Origin: OLB6 sp964620125
GTDB lineage: Bacteria; Bacteroidota; Ignavibacteria; Kapaibacteriales; Kapaibacteriaceae
DNA: 64,000 bases
Assembly: GCA_964620125.1 (NCBI GenBank)
Contig: CAZUGQ010000011.1
Span: 1 to 64,000, forward strand
Reading direction: 5' to 3'
A model generated the notes under the pieces. The model did not search any database and had not been told where the DNA came from. It saw only the letters and a list, made by a program, of their open reading frames with translations. Position numbers and translations under genes: made by a program. Of this stretch, positions 7,319-17,032 are shown piece by piece; within the stretch, counting starts at the first letter, position 1, and each line of letters starts with the position of its first letter.

Positions 7319-9829
7319 TTACAATCGCACGCCAACGGCGAAATAACCAAGGAAGGGGCCCCACGCCACTGCGGGTGGGTTGTCAAGAAAATAGAAGCGC
7401 CGACCAATGGAGAACCGCGCCGGACCTACGGGTGTGTCGAATCCAACCGTACTGCCAATGCCATGCTGGAATGCACTAACTCGTATCTGCTCGGGTTCCG
7501 CCCACACGGCACCAACGTCGTACCGCAGACTAACGAAGGTTGGAAAGATGATGTCGATAGGCAGCCGGTATCTGCCTTCTAAGTTGCCGATGGCTATCTG
7601 ACGTCCACGTTCCTCATCTTCCCTCATGCCAAAAAACAAGTCCTGCCCGCCCATGGAGAAGAGTTCGGGAGAGGGTAACGTTTTATCAGCTGCACCAATA
7701 AAAACGCTCGGTGTGATGGCAAATGGACCAATCGGCACGGTTGTCGATACCTTCGCGTAGGCCTTCGTGAACGAAATCTGGTCGCTCAAAGAGATGAAAC
7801 TGGTTTCGAGGGAGAGATCGATAACTCGACCGCCTGATGCAAAGTCTATCCTGTCACGATCGTCCCAGCGGATAAGACCGCGGATGGTTGCCAGTGGACG
7901 GAATTCAGGTTCTGGGAGGGTATCAACTTCGCGATACCGCTGCTCCTCGTATCGGAGTTCGGTGAGAATCACACCGTTACGCTCGAGCTGACGTCCAAAG
8001 GTCATGCGTGCGCCAATCCTGTCTTCCGAAAACTCTCCAACGCGCTCCCTCGTTGCATCTGTTCTCGGAAGGCCGGAAACGCGGTCGTACACCCACACAT
8101 TTCGGAAGCTGGCATAGCCGCGGATGCCAGCAGTCCATAGTGATTCAACGATGCGTGGCATCTCGAATGTAACGGCGAGCTCACCAAGTCGGGGCGAGGC
8201 CAAAGCACGAAGTCCCACGCGAAGCCCAGTACTTCCAAGGTTTTGGTGGATGAAGTCCGCACCACCTTGCAGGTACCGTTCGTTGTCAACCCTTGCTCCG
8301 ATGCGCAGAAGTTGATTACCCCGATCGGCGGCTCCCACAAGGATATCCACGCCACTATCGGTGGCAGGAACGATAGCCAGATCAACATCGGAAAACAACT
8401 CGCTCGCGCGGAGTCTGTCGGCTGTGCGTCGCAACTCGGCAATGTCGAGTTCATCACCCTGACGGAAGGTGAATTCGCGAACAACATCGGCATATCGCAC
8501 TGGTCTGGAACTGTCTATGCGGATTGTGTTCACCTTGCCAGCATCAACAACAAGGGTGAGCGTCTTACCGCCACTGTCGTAAGCCATGGCTCGGGTGTAG
8601 GCAAATGGCCAGTCACTTGCGTGATATGCCCGCTGCAAATGCCACCGGTAGTGCCGAGCAAAGGGATCACTCCACGATCTGCCGGTCATGTCGTACAGCA
8701 GTGAATCCACCATAGGCTTGGAGCGCAAGGGCAGGTCGGACCTAGCATCAACAGACAGGATAATGGATGCCATGAGTGCACTATCCTGCGCTTCGGGTGT
8801 AGAAGGGGGGGGGTGTAACCGGAGCTTTCGTATGCGGGCACGATGCACAGCTGCGCGAATGCGCGGAGCAGCAACCCGCGCCGCCGCTTCGCCTGCTGCA
8901 AGGATGCTGTCGATGCCTGTAAAGCCAAACGTTGTTACGCCATCCAGCTTGGGCACGATCACCTCGTCGGCCATGGCCAGGTTAAGTGAGTCACGCTGCT
9001 TCATGGCAGCAGTGAGTGCCTGGTCTGCAACATCAAGTGCATCGTTGAGTTCGTTTGGTGGCATGTAGTCACTTACAGTATTCACTACAACAAGCACATC
9101 CGGTTGGAGCTTGCGTGCTGCGTCAACGGGTATGTTGGCCACAAGGCCGCCATCCACAAGGATGGCCGAATCAATTCGCACTGGTGCATATCGAAGTGGA
9201 AAGGTTGCACTGGCTTGCAAACACGTTGCCAGATTGCCGGAACCAAGCGCTCGCCAGGTGCCATTCGTAAGGTCGGTTGCAACCGCTCGGAATCGGCATC
9301 GCAACTGGTCGAAGTCCGTAACGCAGTTGAAGGGGCTCTGCCAGAGCAACTCCTGCAGGAGGCTGGCAAAACGTGCGCTTCCGCCGAGTGATTCAGGAGG
9401 AAGGAAGGTAAAGTCGCGAAAGCGCAGCTTTAGCAGACTTCTGTCGTCTTCGGCCTTCTGATTGAAAAACAGTGTTTCTCGCTTGGTGTCGTCGTCCAGC
9501 GATGTAACACTGGACCAATCCACCGTTCGCATGATACTGTCGAGTTCGCTACCAGTGTATCCAGATGCATAAAGTCCGCCAACGATAGCACCAATGCTGC
9601 TGCCCACGATGATGTCAAAGTCTATGCCCTGTGTTTCGAGTTGCTTGAGTACGCCAACTTGTGCAAGCCCTCTGGCACCACCACCAGTAAGGACGAGAGC
9701 TACCGTTACCCGATCTTCAGTGGCACGGATGCAGCTCCATGCATGCAGATGCAGCACGATAACGATGCATGCTCGGAGCAATGCATTCATCTGCGAGTAG
9801 GAACGTTCAATGCTTGGGCGCACAGACAT
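7319..9829 (-). CDS. Patatin-like phospholipase fused to POTRA and Omp85 beta-barrel (PlpD type)
   Basis: Residues about 42-240 are a patatin domain with the oxyanion motif TGGGARG, nucleophile motif GSSIG (Ser 78) and catalytic DGG. A POTRA-like segment follows (VNTIRIDSSRPVRYADVVREFTF, about 430-500), and the remainder is a surface-antigen/Omp85 barrel ending in an aromatic-rich strand (FLGYFAVGVRL). This is the type Vd (PlpD/FplA-like) architecture, in which a lipase is displayed at the outer membrane. A hydrophobic signal-like region (ALLRACIVIVLHLHAW) suggests the true start may be the ATG at 9790. The gene carries a G9 tract at 8805-8813 encoding prolines. Confidence 0.9.
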   Translation of the reverse strand: MSVRPSIERSYSQMNALLRACIVIVLHLHAWSCIRATEDRVTVALVLTGGGARGLAQVGVLKQLETQGIDFDIIVGSSIGAIVGGLYASGYTGSELDSIMRTVDWSSVTSLDDDTKRETLFFNQKAEDDRSLLKLRFRDFTFLPPESLGGSARFASLLQELLWQSPFNCVTDFDQLRCRFRAVATDLTNGTWRALGSGNLATCLQASATFPLRYAPVRIDSAILVDGGLVANIPVDAARKLQPDVLVVVNTVSDYMPPNELNDALDVADQALTAAMKQRDSLNLAMADEVIVPKLDGVTTFGFTGIDSILAAGEAAARVAAPRIRAAVHRARIRKLRLHPPPSTPEAQDSALMASIILSVDARSDLPLRSKPMVDSLLYDMTGRSWSDPFARHYRWHLQRAYHASDWPFAYTRAMAYDSGGKTLTLVVDAGKVNTIRIDSSRPVRYADVVREFTFRQGDELDIAELRRTADRLRASELFSDVDLAIVPATDSGVDILVGAADRGNQLLRIGARVDNERYLQGGADFIHQNLGSTGLRVGLRALASPRLGELAVTFEMPRIVESLWTAGIRGYASFRNVWVYDRVSGLPRTDATRERVGEFSEDRIGARMTFGRQLERNGVILTELRYEEQRYREVDTLPEPEFRPLATIRGLIRWDDRDRIDFASGGRVIDLSLETSFISLSDQISFTKAYAKVSTTVPIGPFAITPSVFIGAADKTLPSPELFSMGGQDLFFGMREDEERGRQIAIGNLEGRYRLPIDIIFPTFVSLRYDVGAVWAEPEQIRVSAFQHGIGSTVGFDTPVGPARFSIGRRFYFLDNPPAVAWGPFLGYFAVGVRL

Positions 9830-9832
9830 GGG

Positions 9833-10681
9833 TTAGCCACGATACACCTGCTCCATTGCCAACCACAGTGCCCGATGACGTTCTTCGAAGCGAATCCTGT
9901 CCTGGGTTGCTTCGAGCACGAGTTCAAGCGTTCCCTCGTGGGTGTATACGTCGTTGCCCCTACCCGCATCAATGGCTTGAAGGATGATGTCGGCTGCGGT
10001 GGCAGAGGTGATGAGTTTTTTGAGCGGGGCAAGTTCCATTCCCTGCTCTCGGGCCATGGCCCGCGACTGTGGGATAGCCTTGGCGTACAGCTGATTGATG
10101 GATCCGCCCTCGGTTACGTTGCCCCATTCACTACTAACACCGGACGGACATACCACTGTGGCATGTACATTCGTTCCGATAAGCTCGGCCCGCAGAGCAG
10201 CAACAAAACCAACGAGTGCATGTTTGGCTGCCACATAGGCTGCGTTGAAGGGATATCCCACTCTCCCTGCCATACTGCTCACGTACACATGATGCCCAGC
10301 ATTCTTTTCCTTCATGTGCGGGAGTAGTGCTCGAGTAAGAAAGAACGGAGCGTCAACGTTTAGGGCAAACATGCTGCGCCATACGTTGGTAGCGGTGTCT
10401 TCAACGGAGGCATAGTTACCACGACCTGCGTTGTGCACCACAACATCTATCGTCCCAAGTTCCTGCAGGGCAACATCAGCAACACGTATACACTCTGATT
10501 CCTGCTCCAGGTCTGCAACCACGGCAATGGCATTGCCTCCCCGCGAGCGAATGTCCGCCACCAACGTCTCAAGTCGGTCGGCTCGCCTGGCTACGAGAAC
10601 AAGGTTTACGTCAGCACGGATGCACTGTAATGCGAGGGCTTCGCCAATTCCGGACGAAGCTCCGGTTATCAGGTAGTTCAT
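9833..10681 (-). CDS. Short-chain dehydrogenase/reductase
   Basis: A classical SDR: N-terminal Rossmann motif TGASSGIG, the HNAG motif (VVHNAGRGNY), and catalytic YVAAK. At 282 residues it has a C-terminal extension of about 40 residues over the core, as in the YqjQ/DltE-like group. The basic residues after the second strand (ARRADR) suggest NADP(H). The ATG overlaps the acyP stop by four bases (ATGA). The substrate is unknown. A second SDR is encoded two genes upstream, but they are not close duplicates. Confidence 0.85.
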   Translation of the reverse strand: MNYLITGASSGIGEALALQCIRADVNLVLVARRADRLETLVADIRSRGGNAIAVVADLEQESECIRVADVALQELGTIDVVVHNAGRGNYASVEDTATNVWRSMFALNVDAPFFLTRALLPHMKEKNAGHHVYVSSMAGRVGYPFNAAYVAAKHALVGFVAALRAELIGTNVHATVVCPSGVSSEWGNVTEGGSINQLYAKAIPQSRAMAREQGMELAPLKKLITSATAADIILQAIDAGRGNDVYTHEGTLELVLEATQDRIRFEERHRALWLAMEQVYRG

Positions 10682-10950
10682 ACGATGCGAAAGCTACTGT
10701 ATCGTCGAGGTTCGGAGTCAAGATCGGTGCAGGACACGCCATCTACTCTACTGTGTTGCGGACCTTGTCGCAACAGCAGTTCCAAATCCGTGAGTGCATC
10801 CGTTGCTCCTTGAGCAACACATTCCACGGAGCCGTCATCAAGGTTTGCCACAAAGCCCGTAATCCCCAGCACGTTGGCATGGTGCTGCACAAAACGCCGG
10901 AAGCCTACGCCCTGCACACGACCGGTGATAACAAAGTGAACGGTGGGCAT
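10678..10950 (-). CDS. acyP: Acylphosphatase
   Basis: A 90-residue protein covering the whole acylphosphatase fold. The phosphate-binding loop GRVQGVGFRRF contains the catalytic arginine, and the catalytic asparagine sits in GFVANLDDGSVE. It hydrolyses carboxyl-phosphate bonds in small acyl phosphates. The stop overlaps the next gene's ATG, so it is coupled to the SDR at 9833-10681 and lies two bases from the SDR upstream. Confidence 0.95.
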   Translation of the reverse strand: MPTVHFVITGRVQGVGFRRFVQHHANVLGITGFVANLDDGSVECVAQGATDALTDLELLLRQGPQHSRVDGVSCTDLDSEPRRYSSFRIV

Positions 10951-10952
10951 GG

Positions 10953-11720
10953 CTATTGCGACCTGTGCACGTGATGGATTGTGGCCTGATGGGTGGGCAT
11001 CACCAGGATGTCCTGAATGTTCACATGCGGAGGCCGGGTAGCGGCAAATAGTACCACCTCGGCCACATCACGTGCGGAAAGTGGCTGCAGTCCGCGGTAC
11101 ACCTGGGCTGCACGCTCGGCATCGCCTCGAAATCGAACAAGCGAGAATTCCGTTTCCACCATGCCGGGGTCAACATTGCAAACCCGTACTCCCGTTCCAA
11201 GCAGGTCTATCTGCATGCTGTCACTCAGCATCTTCACAGCAGCCTTCGTTGCGCTATACACGTTGCCGCCACGGTAGGGCTGCCGTCCTGCAACGCTTGC
11301 CATGTTCACCACAAGCCCGCTTCCCCGCTGCACCATGTTTGGAACAACGGCTTGTGTTACCCAGAGCAGCCCTTTCAGGTTGGTATCAATCATCTCGTTC
11401 CAATCATCGTCCTGTCCGTCTGGCAGGGGGCTTAGGCCACGCGAGAGACCTGCATTGTTGATCAGAACATCGACGTGGTTAACGGTGCCCATGAGTTCAG
11501 TGTAGGCACTGCGAACGGCATCCTTGTTGCGAACATCCACCTGCTGGGAAATGAAACGCTGGGCATCCTGCTCGTGGCGAGCAATACGTCGACGAGCCCA
11601 ACCAACCACAGTTGCTCCGGCTTCCAGAAAAACGTCGACGCAGGCAGCTCCAATGCCTGCCGACGCTCCGGTAACCAATACCACGGAATTCTGTAGGTCC
11701 GTACGTGAAGAGGGGTTCAT
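10953..11720 (-). CDS. Short-chain dehydrogenase, YdfG-like
   Basis: An SDR with cofactor motif TGASAGIG, NNAG (LINNAGLSRGLSPL), the catalytic serine in NMASVAG, and YSATK. The sequence NAGLSRGLSPL plus the C-terminal VNIQDILVMPTHQ closely matches the YdfG/serine 3-dehydrogenase group, which oxidises 3-hydroxy acids including L-serine and L-allo-threonine with NADP. The exact substrate remains an inference from that resemblance. It heads the run of genes acyP, SDR and patatin on the minus strand and is divergent from the M16 homologue, with only 17 bp between their start codons. Confidence 0.85.
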   Translation of the reverse strand: MNPSSRTDLQNSVVLVTGASAGIGAACVDVFLEAGATVVGWARRRIARHEQDAQRFISQQVDVRNKDAVRSAYTELMGTVNHVDVLINNAGLSRGLSPLPDGQDDDWNEMIDTNLKGLLWVTQAVVPNMVQRGSGLVVNMASVAGRQPYRGGNVYSATKAAVKMLSDSMQIDLLGTGVRVCNVDPGMVETEFSLVRFRGDAERAAQVYRGLQPLSARDVAEVVLFAATRPPHVNIQDILVMPTHQATIHHVHRSQ

Positions 11721-11737
11721 GCTGGTAAATTTATCGA

Positions 11738-13072
11738 ATGCTGCAATCGCCCCCCTTGTCGGAAGAGCCTTTGGTGTTCCGAATGCCTCGTGTTTCGGAC
11801 CACGTTTTCAATAACGGTACGAGACTCGTCGTTGTCCCTCGATCCGATCAAGATCTGGTGACGGTAACGATGCACCTGATGTCTGGTTCGGCGCATGACG
11901 TTAACACAGGAGCAACGTCGTTTGCAGCCGAGCTGCTCACACGAGGAACGGAACGGCTCACGGCCGAAGAGTTCGATGAGCTTGTGGAATATCATGGATG
12001 TACTATTCGGTCAGCCGCACAGAAAACGTCGGTAACACTGCAAGGTCTTGGCCTCGTGGAGCAGCTTGGTCATGTTATCTCGCTTATGGCTGAATGCGTG
12101 ACCACACCACGATTTGATGCCCGTGAACTGGAAGTGGTGCGCGGGCGGTGGATGTCCGAGCTGGAAATCAATCAACGCGACCCCGATTGGCTTGCCAGTC
12201 AGGCCAGCAACAAGGTGTGCTATGCCAATCATCCGTATGCGCGCCGCAATCGTGGGTCAGCGGCTGATATGGCAAACATCACCACCGACAAGATTCGTGC
12301 TGCTCACGAGCGACTCTTGGCGAGCCAGCGAACCATCATTATTGCCGGACCGGTGGAGCTGCCCGCCGTGCTACCGATGCTCGAACCATTCATCCATGCA
12401 TTGCCACAGGCATCGTTCGACGCAGGACTCCCTCAGGCGCACATGCGTGAGCGTACAGCAGTTGTTGCCAAGAATCCCGGGGCAGTGCAGAGTGCCTTTC
12501 GCATCAGTCTTCCTTGCGTACCTTACAGTCATCCAGACTTCTCCGGCCTGCAACTGGTTGCCAACGTGCTTGGAGGGTACACACTTGCCAGACTCTTTAT
12601 GGTGCTGCGCGAGCAAAAAGGGTATACCTACGGTGCCTATGCCGTTCCCGTTGTGCGGCAGCATGCACAAACTGTTGATGTTGTTACTAGCGTAGGCAAC
12701 ACCTACACAGCCGATACCCTAGCAACCATTGCTGATGAAGTACGCAGGATAGCATCCCAGCTCATTCCCGCGGAAGAGCTTGATGATGCCCGCCAGCAGC
12801 TGCTTGGAAGTTTTGCGCGCACAAACGAAACGCCGCAGCAGACTGCCTCGCTGATCTGGCAGACCATTCATCACAACCTACCTCTGGATTACCACGAGCG
12901 GCATGTGCAGCGCTTGCAGATGTTTCAGCCCGAGGATCTCCTGTTGATCCAGCAACGGTACTTTGATGCAGACCGTTGGGCCATTGGCTGCAGTGGCGTT
13001 CCTGATGTGTTGCTGCCGGTGGTGGAACAGTATGCAGACGCCGTTGAGCATTGGGATCCGCTGGCGGACTGA
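11738..13072 (+). CDS. M16-family peptidase homologue lacking the zinc motif
   Basis: Two M16 (pitrilysin/processing-peptidase) halves are visible. In active members the first half carries HxxEH; here the equivalent segment is GATSFAAELLTRGT, with both His replaced, so zinc binding and catalysis are not expected. The second half keeps the substrate-binding Arg/Tyr region (LREQKGYTYGAYAVP). In related bacteria such inactive subunits usually pair with an active M16 subunit encoded next door; none is present here. The start is ambiguous (ATG at 11738 or 11783). The stop overlaps the ATG of the DcuC-type transporter (TGATG), so the two are coupled. Confidence 0.88.
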   Translation: MLQSPPLSEEPLVFRMPRVSDHVFNNGTRLVVVPRSDQDLVTVTMHLMSGSAHDVNTGATSFAAELLTRGTERLTAEEFDELVEYHGCTIRSAAQKTSVTLQGLGLVEQLGHVISLMAECVTTPRFDARELEVVRGRWMSELEINQRDPDWLASQASNKVCYANHPYARRNRGSAADMANITTDKIRAAHERLLASQRTIIIAGPVELPAVLPMLEPFIHALPQASFDAGLPQAHMRERTAVVAKNPGAVQSAFRISLPCVPYSHPDFSGLQLVANVLGGYTLARLFMVLREQKGYTYGAYAVPVVRQHAQTVDVVTSVGNTYTADTLATIADEVRRIASQLIPAEELDDARQQLLGSFARTNETPQQTASLIWQTIHHNLPLDYHERHVQRLQMFQPEDLLLIQQRYFDADRWAIGCSGVPDVLLPVVEQYADAVEHWDPLAD

Positions 13073-14319
13073 TGGACGCCCGACTACTCCTCATCGTTGC
13101 TGGTGCAATCCTTGCCGTCATTGCCGGTGATCCGCTAGCCGTTCTTGACGCTTTTCAGAAGGCACTGGGGCAGGGAGGCGTTATCGGCCCAATCTGCACA
13201 GCAATGGGATATGCGTGGGTTCTCAAAGCCACCGGATGTGACAGGCACATGGTAGTAATGCTCACCTCGCCGCTCAAATCCGTTACATGGCTTCTCATCC
13301 CAGGTGGAGCACTTGCAGGATTCGTGACCAACATGGCCATTACAAGCCAGACGGCGTCGGCAGCAGCTGTTGGACCAATCCTCTTTCCCATCATGAGGGC
13401 GGCAGGGTTCAGTCCGGTTACCTCCGCTGCAACCATCCTTGTGGGCTGCAGTGTTGGTGGCAATCTCTTTAATCCTGGCGAACCCGACATTGTAGCCATT
13501 CAGCAAGCAACCGGTGTATCGGTTGCAGCAATCATGCCGCATGTGCTCCTGCCGAATGTTCTTGCATTTGGCGTTGCCGTTCTTGTGCTGATGATACTCT
13601 CCCGCAATGATCATCAGCCTGTGCAGGAGGTGCAATCGGAAATGCAGCAAGCACCGCGTCTGCTGTATGCAATGATGCCACCATTGCCCGTCCTGTTGCT
13701 CATCCTGCTTCAGCCAACATTTGGCTTAGCCCCCTTCCTTCATGATCGGTATCCCAACGGTGTGCATGTGAGTGCCGTCATGGTAGCCTGCACAGCACTA
13801 GTCATGCTAGTTACCAGCACGAATTGGCGGACCGTGCCTGCCCATGCCGCCACGCTCACCGGCTCCTTTTTCGAAGGCATGGGATATGCATTTTCCAAGG
13901 TCATTTCCATTATCATTGCCGCAGCGTGTTTCATCAGCGGACTGGAAGCCATTGGTGTGCTCACCATTCTTAGTGCGGCACTTGCAGCCAATGCGTCACT
14001 AGCAGCGGTTATTGCTCCCATAGTCACATGGCTAACGGCTGTGGTAGGGGGCTCGGGTACGGCACCCAGTGTGGCCTTTAGTTCGAGTATGTTGCCCGGT
14101 GTGGCTGCCGTGAACCCAACGGAAGCGGTGAGGCTTGGTGTTGCCGGTGCCGTGGGTGCCAATGTGGGGCGCACCATGAGTCCGGTTGCAGCCGTTGTTC
14201 TGTATAGCTGTGCACTAGCCGATGTTCCACTTTCACAACTGTGGAAGCGTGTTGCTCCATGCATGGTGGCTGCTGTGGTGGTTACCATTGCAGTCGGCCT
14301 TATTTTACGTGCCTTATGA
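13072..14319 (+). CDS. DcuC-family C4-dicarboxylate transporter-like membrane protein
   Basis: About 415 residues with around a dozen hydrophobic segments. The region GYAWVLKATGCDRHMVVMLTSPLK matches the DcuC family, which exchanges succinate, fumarate and related acids in anaerobic metabolism, and conserved loops GGALAGFVTNMAITSQTASAAAVGP and GGSGTAPSVAF resemble ion-transporter re-entrant loops. Actual substrate is uncertain. The start is the ATG at 13072, overlapping the M16 stop; its own stop overlaps the ATG of the cysteine desulfurase (ATGA), so three genes form one coupled operon. Confidence 0.82.
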   Translation: MDARLLLIVAGAILAVIAGDPLAVLDAFQKALGQGGVIGPICTAMGYAWVLKATGCDRHMVVMLTSPLKSVTWLLIPGGALAGFVTNMAITSQTASAAAVGPILFPIMRAAGFSPVTSAATILVGCSVGGNLFNPGEPDIVAIQQATGVSVAAIMPHVLLPNVLAFGVAVLVLMILSRNDHQPVQEVQSEMQQAPRLLYAMMPPLPVLLLILLQPTFGLAPFLHDRYPNGVHVSAVMVACTALVMLVTSTNWRTVPAHAATLTGSFFEGMGYAFSKVISIIIAAACFISGLEAIGVLTILSAALAANASLAAVIAPIVTWLTAVVGGSGTAPSVAFSSSMLPGVAAVNPTEAVRLGVAGAVGANVGRTMSPVAAVVLYSCALADVPLSQLWKRVAPCMVAAVVVTIAVGLILRAL

Positions 14320-15497
14320 ACTCCTCCGGCAAACGGCCGATGATCTACGCAGACTATGCTGCCACCACGCCTCTCGACAAGCGCGTCCTCGAGGCGATGA
14401 TGCCGTACCTGACCAACGTGTTTTTTAACGCATCGAGCACGCATGCAGCAGGCATGGAGGCACAACGTGCCGTGATGAAGGCACGCATGACGGTGGCAAA
14501 ACACATTGCTGCACGCATGGACGAAATCGTATTTACCAGCGGTGCTACCGAAGCCATCTCCCTTGCCGTGCTAGGACTCTTCCGCAAGCAAGCCACACCC
14601 AGCCGCCAAACCTTTGTGACCTGTGCCACAGAGCACATGGCCATGATCGACGTTGCTCACCAACTGGAAGCAGAAGGGTACTCTGTTCGGTTTGTAGGCG
14701 TGGACGAGCATGGTGTTGTTGATATGGACGAGGTGCGTAGTGTTCTCGACGAGTCAACCCTCCTGCTCTCTGTAATGGCTGTGAACAACGAAACGGGGGT
14801 AAAGCAGGATTTGAAGACTCTTGCAGAGCTCGCACACAATGTTGGTGCGCTGTTCATGACCGATGCCACGCAGGCATACGGTAAGATGCCAATCCATGTG
14901 GACGAACTTGGCATCGACCTGATGAGCTTTTCTGCACATAAGATTTACGGGCCCAAGGGCGTAGGGGCACTGTTCCAACGAAAGCGTGATCGTGACTGTA
15001 CACTTCAACCACTGCAGTATGGCGGTGGCCAGGAAGGCGGCGTGCGCAGCGGCACGTTGAACGTTCCAGGCGTTGTGGGTCTGGCCGAGGCAGGTAGCCT
15101 TGCCCTAAGCCAATTGGAGCAGGAACAAGAGAGAATCGGTGCCTTGCGCGACGCCTTCGAGCGAGGACTAACGTCTCTTGGCGTCACTATCAACGGATTC
15201 GGAGCGCCGCGGAGCTACAACATCAGCAATATCACCGTTCCCGATGCCACAGCTCACGAGTTGCAGAATATTCTTGATCATGTGGCCTGTAGCCAGGGTA
15301 GTGCCTGTTCGTCAGCAAAAACCACTCCGAGTCATGTGCTCACAGCCATGGGCCGAACACCTGAGCAGACCGATCATTCACTACGCTTCTCGTTCGGCCG
15401 TTATAGCACCCAGCAAGAAGTAGCCGATCTTGTTCTCGACATCACGTCGGCACTTGAGCACATCCGCGCAACACACGCGGAACACCACACAACCTGA
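14316..15497 (+). CDS. Cysteine desulfurase (NifS/IscS family)
   Basis: A PLP-dependent class V aminotransferase-fold enzyme that moves sulfur from cysteine to an acceptor. The N-terminal IYADYAATTPLD motif, the PLP lysine in SFSAHKIYGPKG, and the catalytic cysteine loop CSQGSACSSAKTTPSHVL are all present; the short loop around the cysteine and SSxxPSHVL identify the IscS/NifS (group I) type. The start at 14316 is within the upstream stop (ATGA). No iscU or other Fe-S assembly gene is adjacent. It is followed 16 bp later by the MoxR ATPase, and a copy of the AGCCCCCT motif sits right at the stop codon. Confidence 0.94.
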   Translation: MNSSGKRPMIYADYAATTPLDKRVLEAMMPYLTNVFFNASSTHAAGMEAQRAVMKARMTVAKHIAARMDEIVFTSGATEAISLAVLGLFRKQATPSRQTFVTCATEHMAMIDVAHQLEAEGYSVRFVGVDEHGVVDMDEVRSVLDESTLLLSVMAVNNETGVKQDLKTLAELAHNVGALFMTDATQAYGKMPIHVDELGIDLMSFSAHKIYGPKGVGALFQRKRDRDCTLQPLQYGGGQEGGVRSGTLNVPGVVGLAEAGSLALSQLEQEQERIGALRDAFERGLTSLGVTINGFGAPRSYNISNITVPDATAHELQNILDHVACSQGSACSSAKTTPSHVLTAMGRTPEQTDHSLRFSFGRYSTQQEVADLVLDITSALEHIRATHAEHHTT

Positions 15498-15513
15498 GCC
15501 CCCTACCAGTCCC

Positions 15514-16482
15514 ATGAATGATTTGGAACACATCCAGCACCTCGCTGGACGCATGAAAGACGTTCGCGCCGAGATTGCCAAGGTCATTGTTGGTCAGCGC
15601 GATGCCATTGATCAGCTCCTTGTTTCGCTGTTTGCCCGGGGGCATTGCCTACTGGTGGGTGTGCCCGGTTTGGCCAAGACCTTGCTTATCAGAACGTTGG
15701 CAAGCACTCTTGACCTTACGTTCTCGCGTGTGCAGTTTACACCGGATTTGATGCCCGGCGACATTACAGGCACCGAGGTTATCGAGGACGACAGGTCAAC
15801 TGGACAGAAGGCATTTCGGTTTGTGAAAGGTCCGGTGTTTGCCAACATCGTCCTTGCCGACGAGGTGAACCGCACCCCACCCAAGACGCAGGCTGCCTTG
15901 CTCGAGGCCATGCAGGAGCACAACGTAACTGTAGCCGGCGTTACGTATCACCTGCCGGAACCGTTCTTTGTGCTGGCCACCCAGAACCCGATCGAGCAAG
16001 AAGGCACCTACCCGCTGCCCGAAGCGCAGTTGGACAGGTTCATGTTCAACCTTCGGCTGGAGTATCCTTCGTTCGACGAGGAAGTGGAGGTTGTGCGGAG
16101 CACCACACTTGAGCGCATGACGGAGGTTAGGCACATCATGGGTGCCGAAGAGATTATTGCTGCGCAAAACCTTGTGCGGCGTGTACCAGTGGCCGACAAC
16201 GTCCTGCAGTATGCGGTGAAACTTGTGCATGCCACCAGACCCGGTGAAGGGGCTTCGAAACGTGTGAATGACTTTATCTCCTACGGGGCAGGACCTCGTG
16301 CTTCGCAGTACCTGATTCTTGGTGCCAAGGCGCGAGCTGCTCTGGATGGTAGGCCAACTCCCGAGATTGCAGATGTGAATGCAGTTGCTCTGCCGGTGCT
16401 GCGTCACCGAATCGTGACGAACTTTAACGCCGAAGCCGAAGGAGTGAATGCAGACGACATCGTGAAGACCTTGTCCGCCTAG
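15514..16482 (+). CDS. MoxR-family AAA+ ATPase
   Basis: A 322-residue MoxR ATPase with Walker A GVPGLAKTL, Walker B NIVLADEVNR, sensor 1 LATQNPIEQEGTYPLPEAQLDRF and the C-terminal lid domain (FISYGAGPRASQYLILGAKARA). MoxR proteins act as chaperones for VWA-domain partners. The usual neighbouring DUF58 and VWA genes (as in the BatA-E operons of Bacteroidota) are absent; the only VWA protein in the window is the lipoprotein at 56-1465. The start is placed at 15514, where family similarity begins. Confidence 0.94.
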   Translation: MNDLEHIQHLAGRMKDVRAEIAKVIVGQRDAIDQLLVSLFARGHCLLVGVPGLAKTLLIRTLASTLDLTFSRVQFTPDLMPGDITGTEVIEDDRSTGQKAFRFVKGPVFANIVLADEVNRTPPKTQAALLEAMQEHNVTVAGVTYHLPEPFFVLATQNPIEQEGTYPLPEAQLDRFMFNLRLEYPSFDEEVEVVRSTTLERMTEVRHIMGAEEIIAAQNLVRRVPVADNVLQYAVKLVHATRPGEGASKRVNDFISYGAGPRASQYLILGAKARAALDGRPTPEIADVNAVALPVLRHRIVTNFNAEAEGVNADDIVKTLSA

Positions 16483-16547
16483 CGCTTACCGAATCAACAA
16501 TCAAGTACCATGGTGCCGATCGAAAAAACGTGTAGTGCATAGAGGCA

Positions 16548-16991
16548 TCATACTGTTGCATGAACGCTCCAGTACACCATGGTTACCAGTGCCGATTCAT
16601 CGTTAACGAATTCGCCGTACACCTCCACACATGGGTGCGCATAGCTAAGCCCCCTGCGTATAATTTCTTCGCGCATGGCAGCGTTAACATCCAGGAGCTG
16701 CTGATATGGCCCAACATGCCGATACGACGCATGGTGATCCATCTGGAGATGGTGAGTTTCCAAGCCTGATCGTTCGGGTGGTGCAACATCTAATGGAACT
16801 CCCACGAATTGGATGTGCCGTGGAAGATATATCCAGTGAAGTGATCCCGACGGCTGCAGTCCATACTCCTCAAGCAGCGGAAACAGGTGCTGCATAATCT
16901 TGGTACCTGTGTACCCATAGTCAACCTCGAATGGCGCGTAGAGTCCGTAAAGTGTTGCTGCGTAGGGTTCCATCGACAGGACGACATCCAT
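16548..16991 (-). CDS. GyrI-like small-molecule-binding domain protein
   Basis: A 147-residue protein whose C-terminal part (HHASYRHVGPYQQLLDVNAAMREEIIRRGL... HPCVEVYGEF) resembles GyrI/AraC effector-binding domains (SHV-fold pair), which bind small hydrophobic ligands. There is no DNA-binding domain, so it would be a free-standing binding protein. The assignment rests on the H-x-GPY pattern and helix spacing only. It is transcribed alone, divergent from the Omp28-like gene. No terminator is obvious in the 65 bp between its stop and the MoxR stop. Confidence 0.55.
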   Translation of the reverse strand: MDVVLSMEPYAATLYGLYAPFEVDYGYTGTKIMQHLFPLLEEYGLQPSGSLHWIYLPRHIQFVGVPLDVAPPERSGLETHHLQMDHHASYRHVGPYQQLLDVNAAMREEIIRRGLSYAHPCVEVYGEFVNDESALVTMVYWSVHATV

Positions 16992-17032
16992 AAATTCAGT
17001 CCATCTGTTTCGATCAATGGTGAGATGTTGCG

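Noticed and set aside
9641..10327. Long open frame opposite the SDR and patatin genes
   Set aside because: It is antisense to well-conserved genes, has no family resemblance and no ribosome-binding site.
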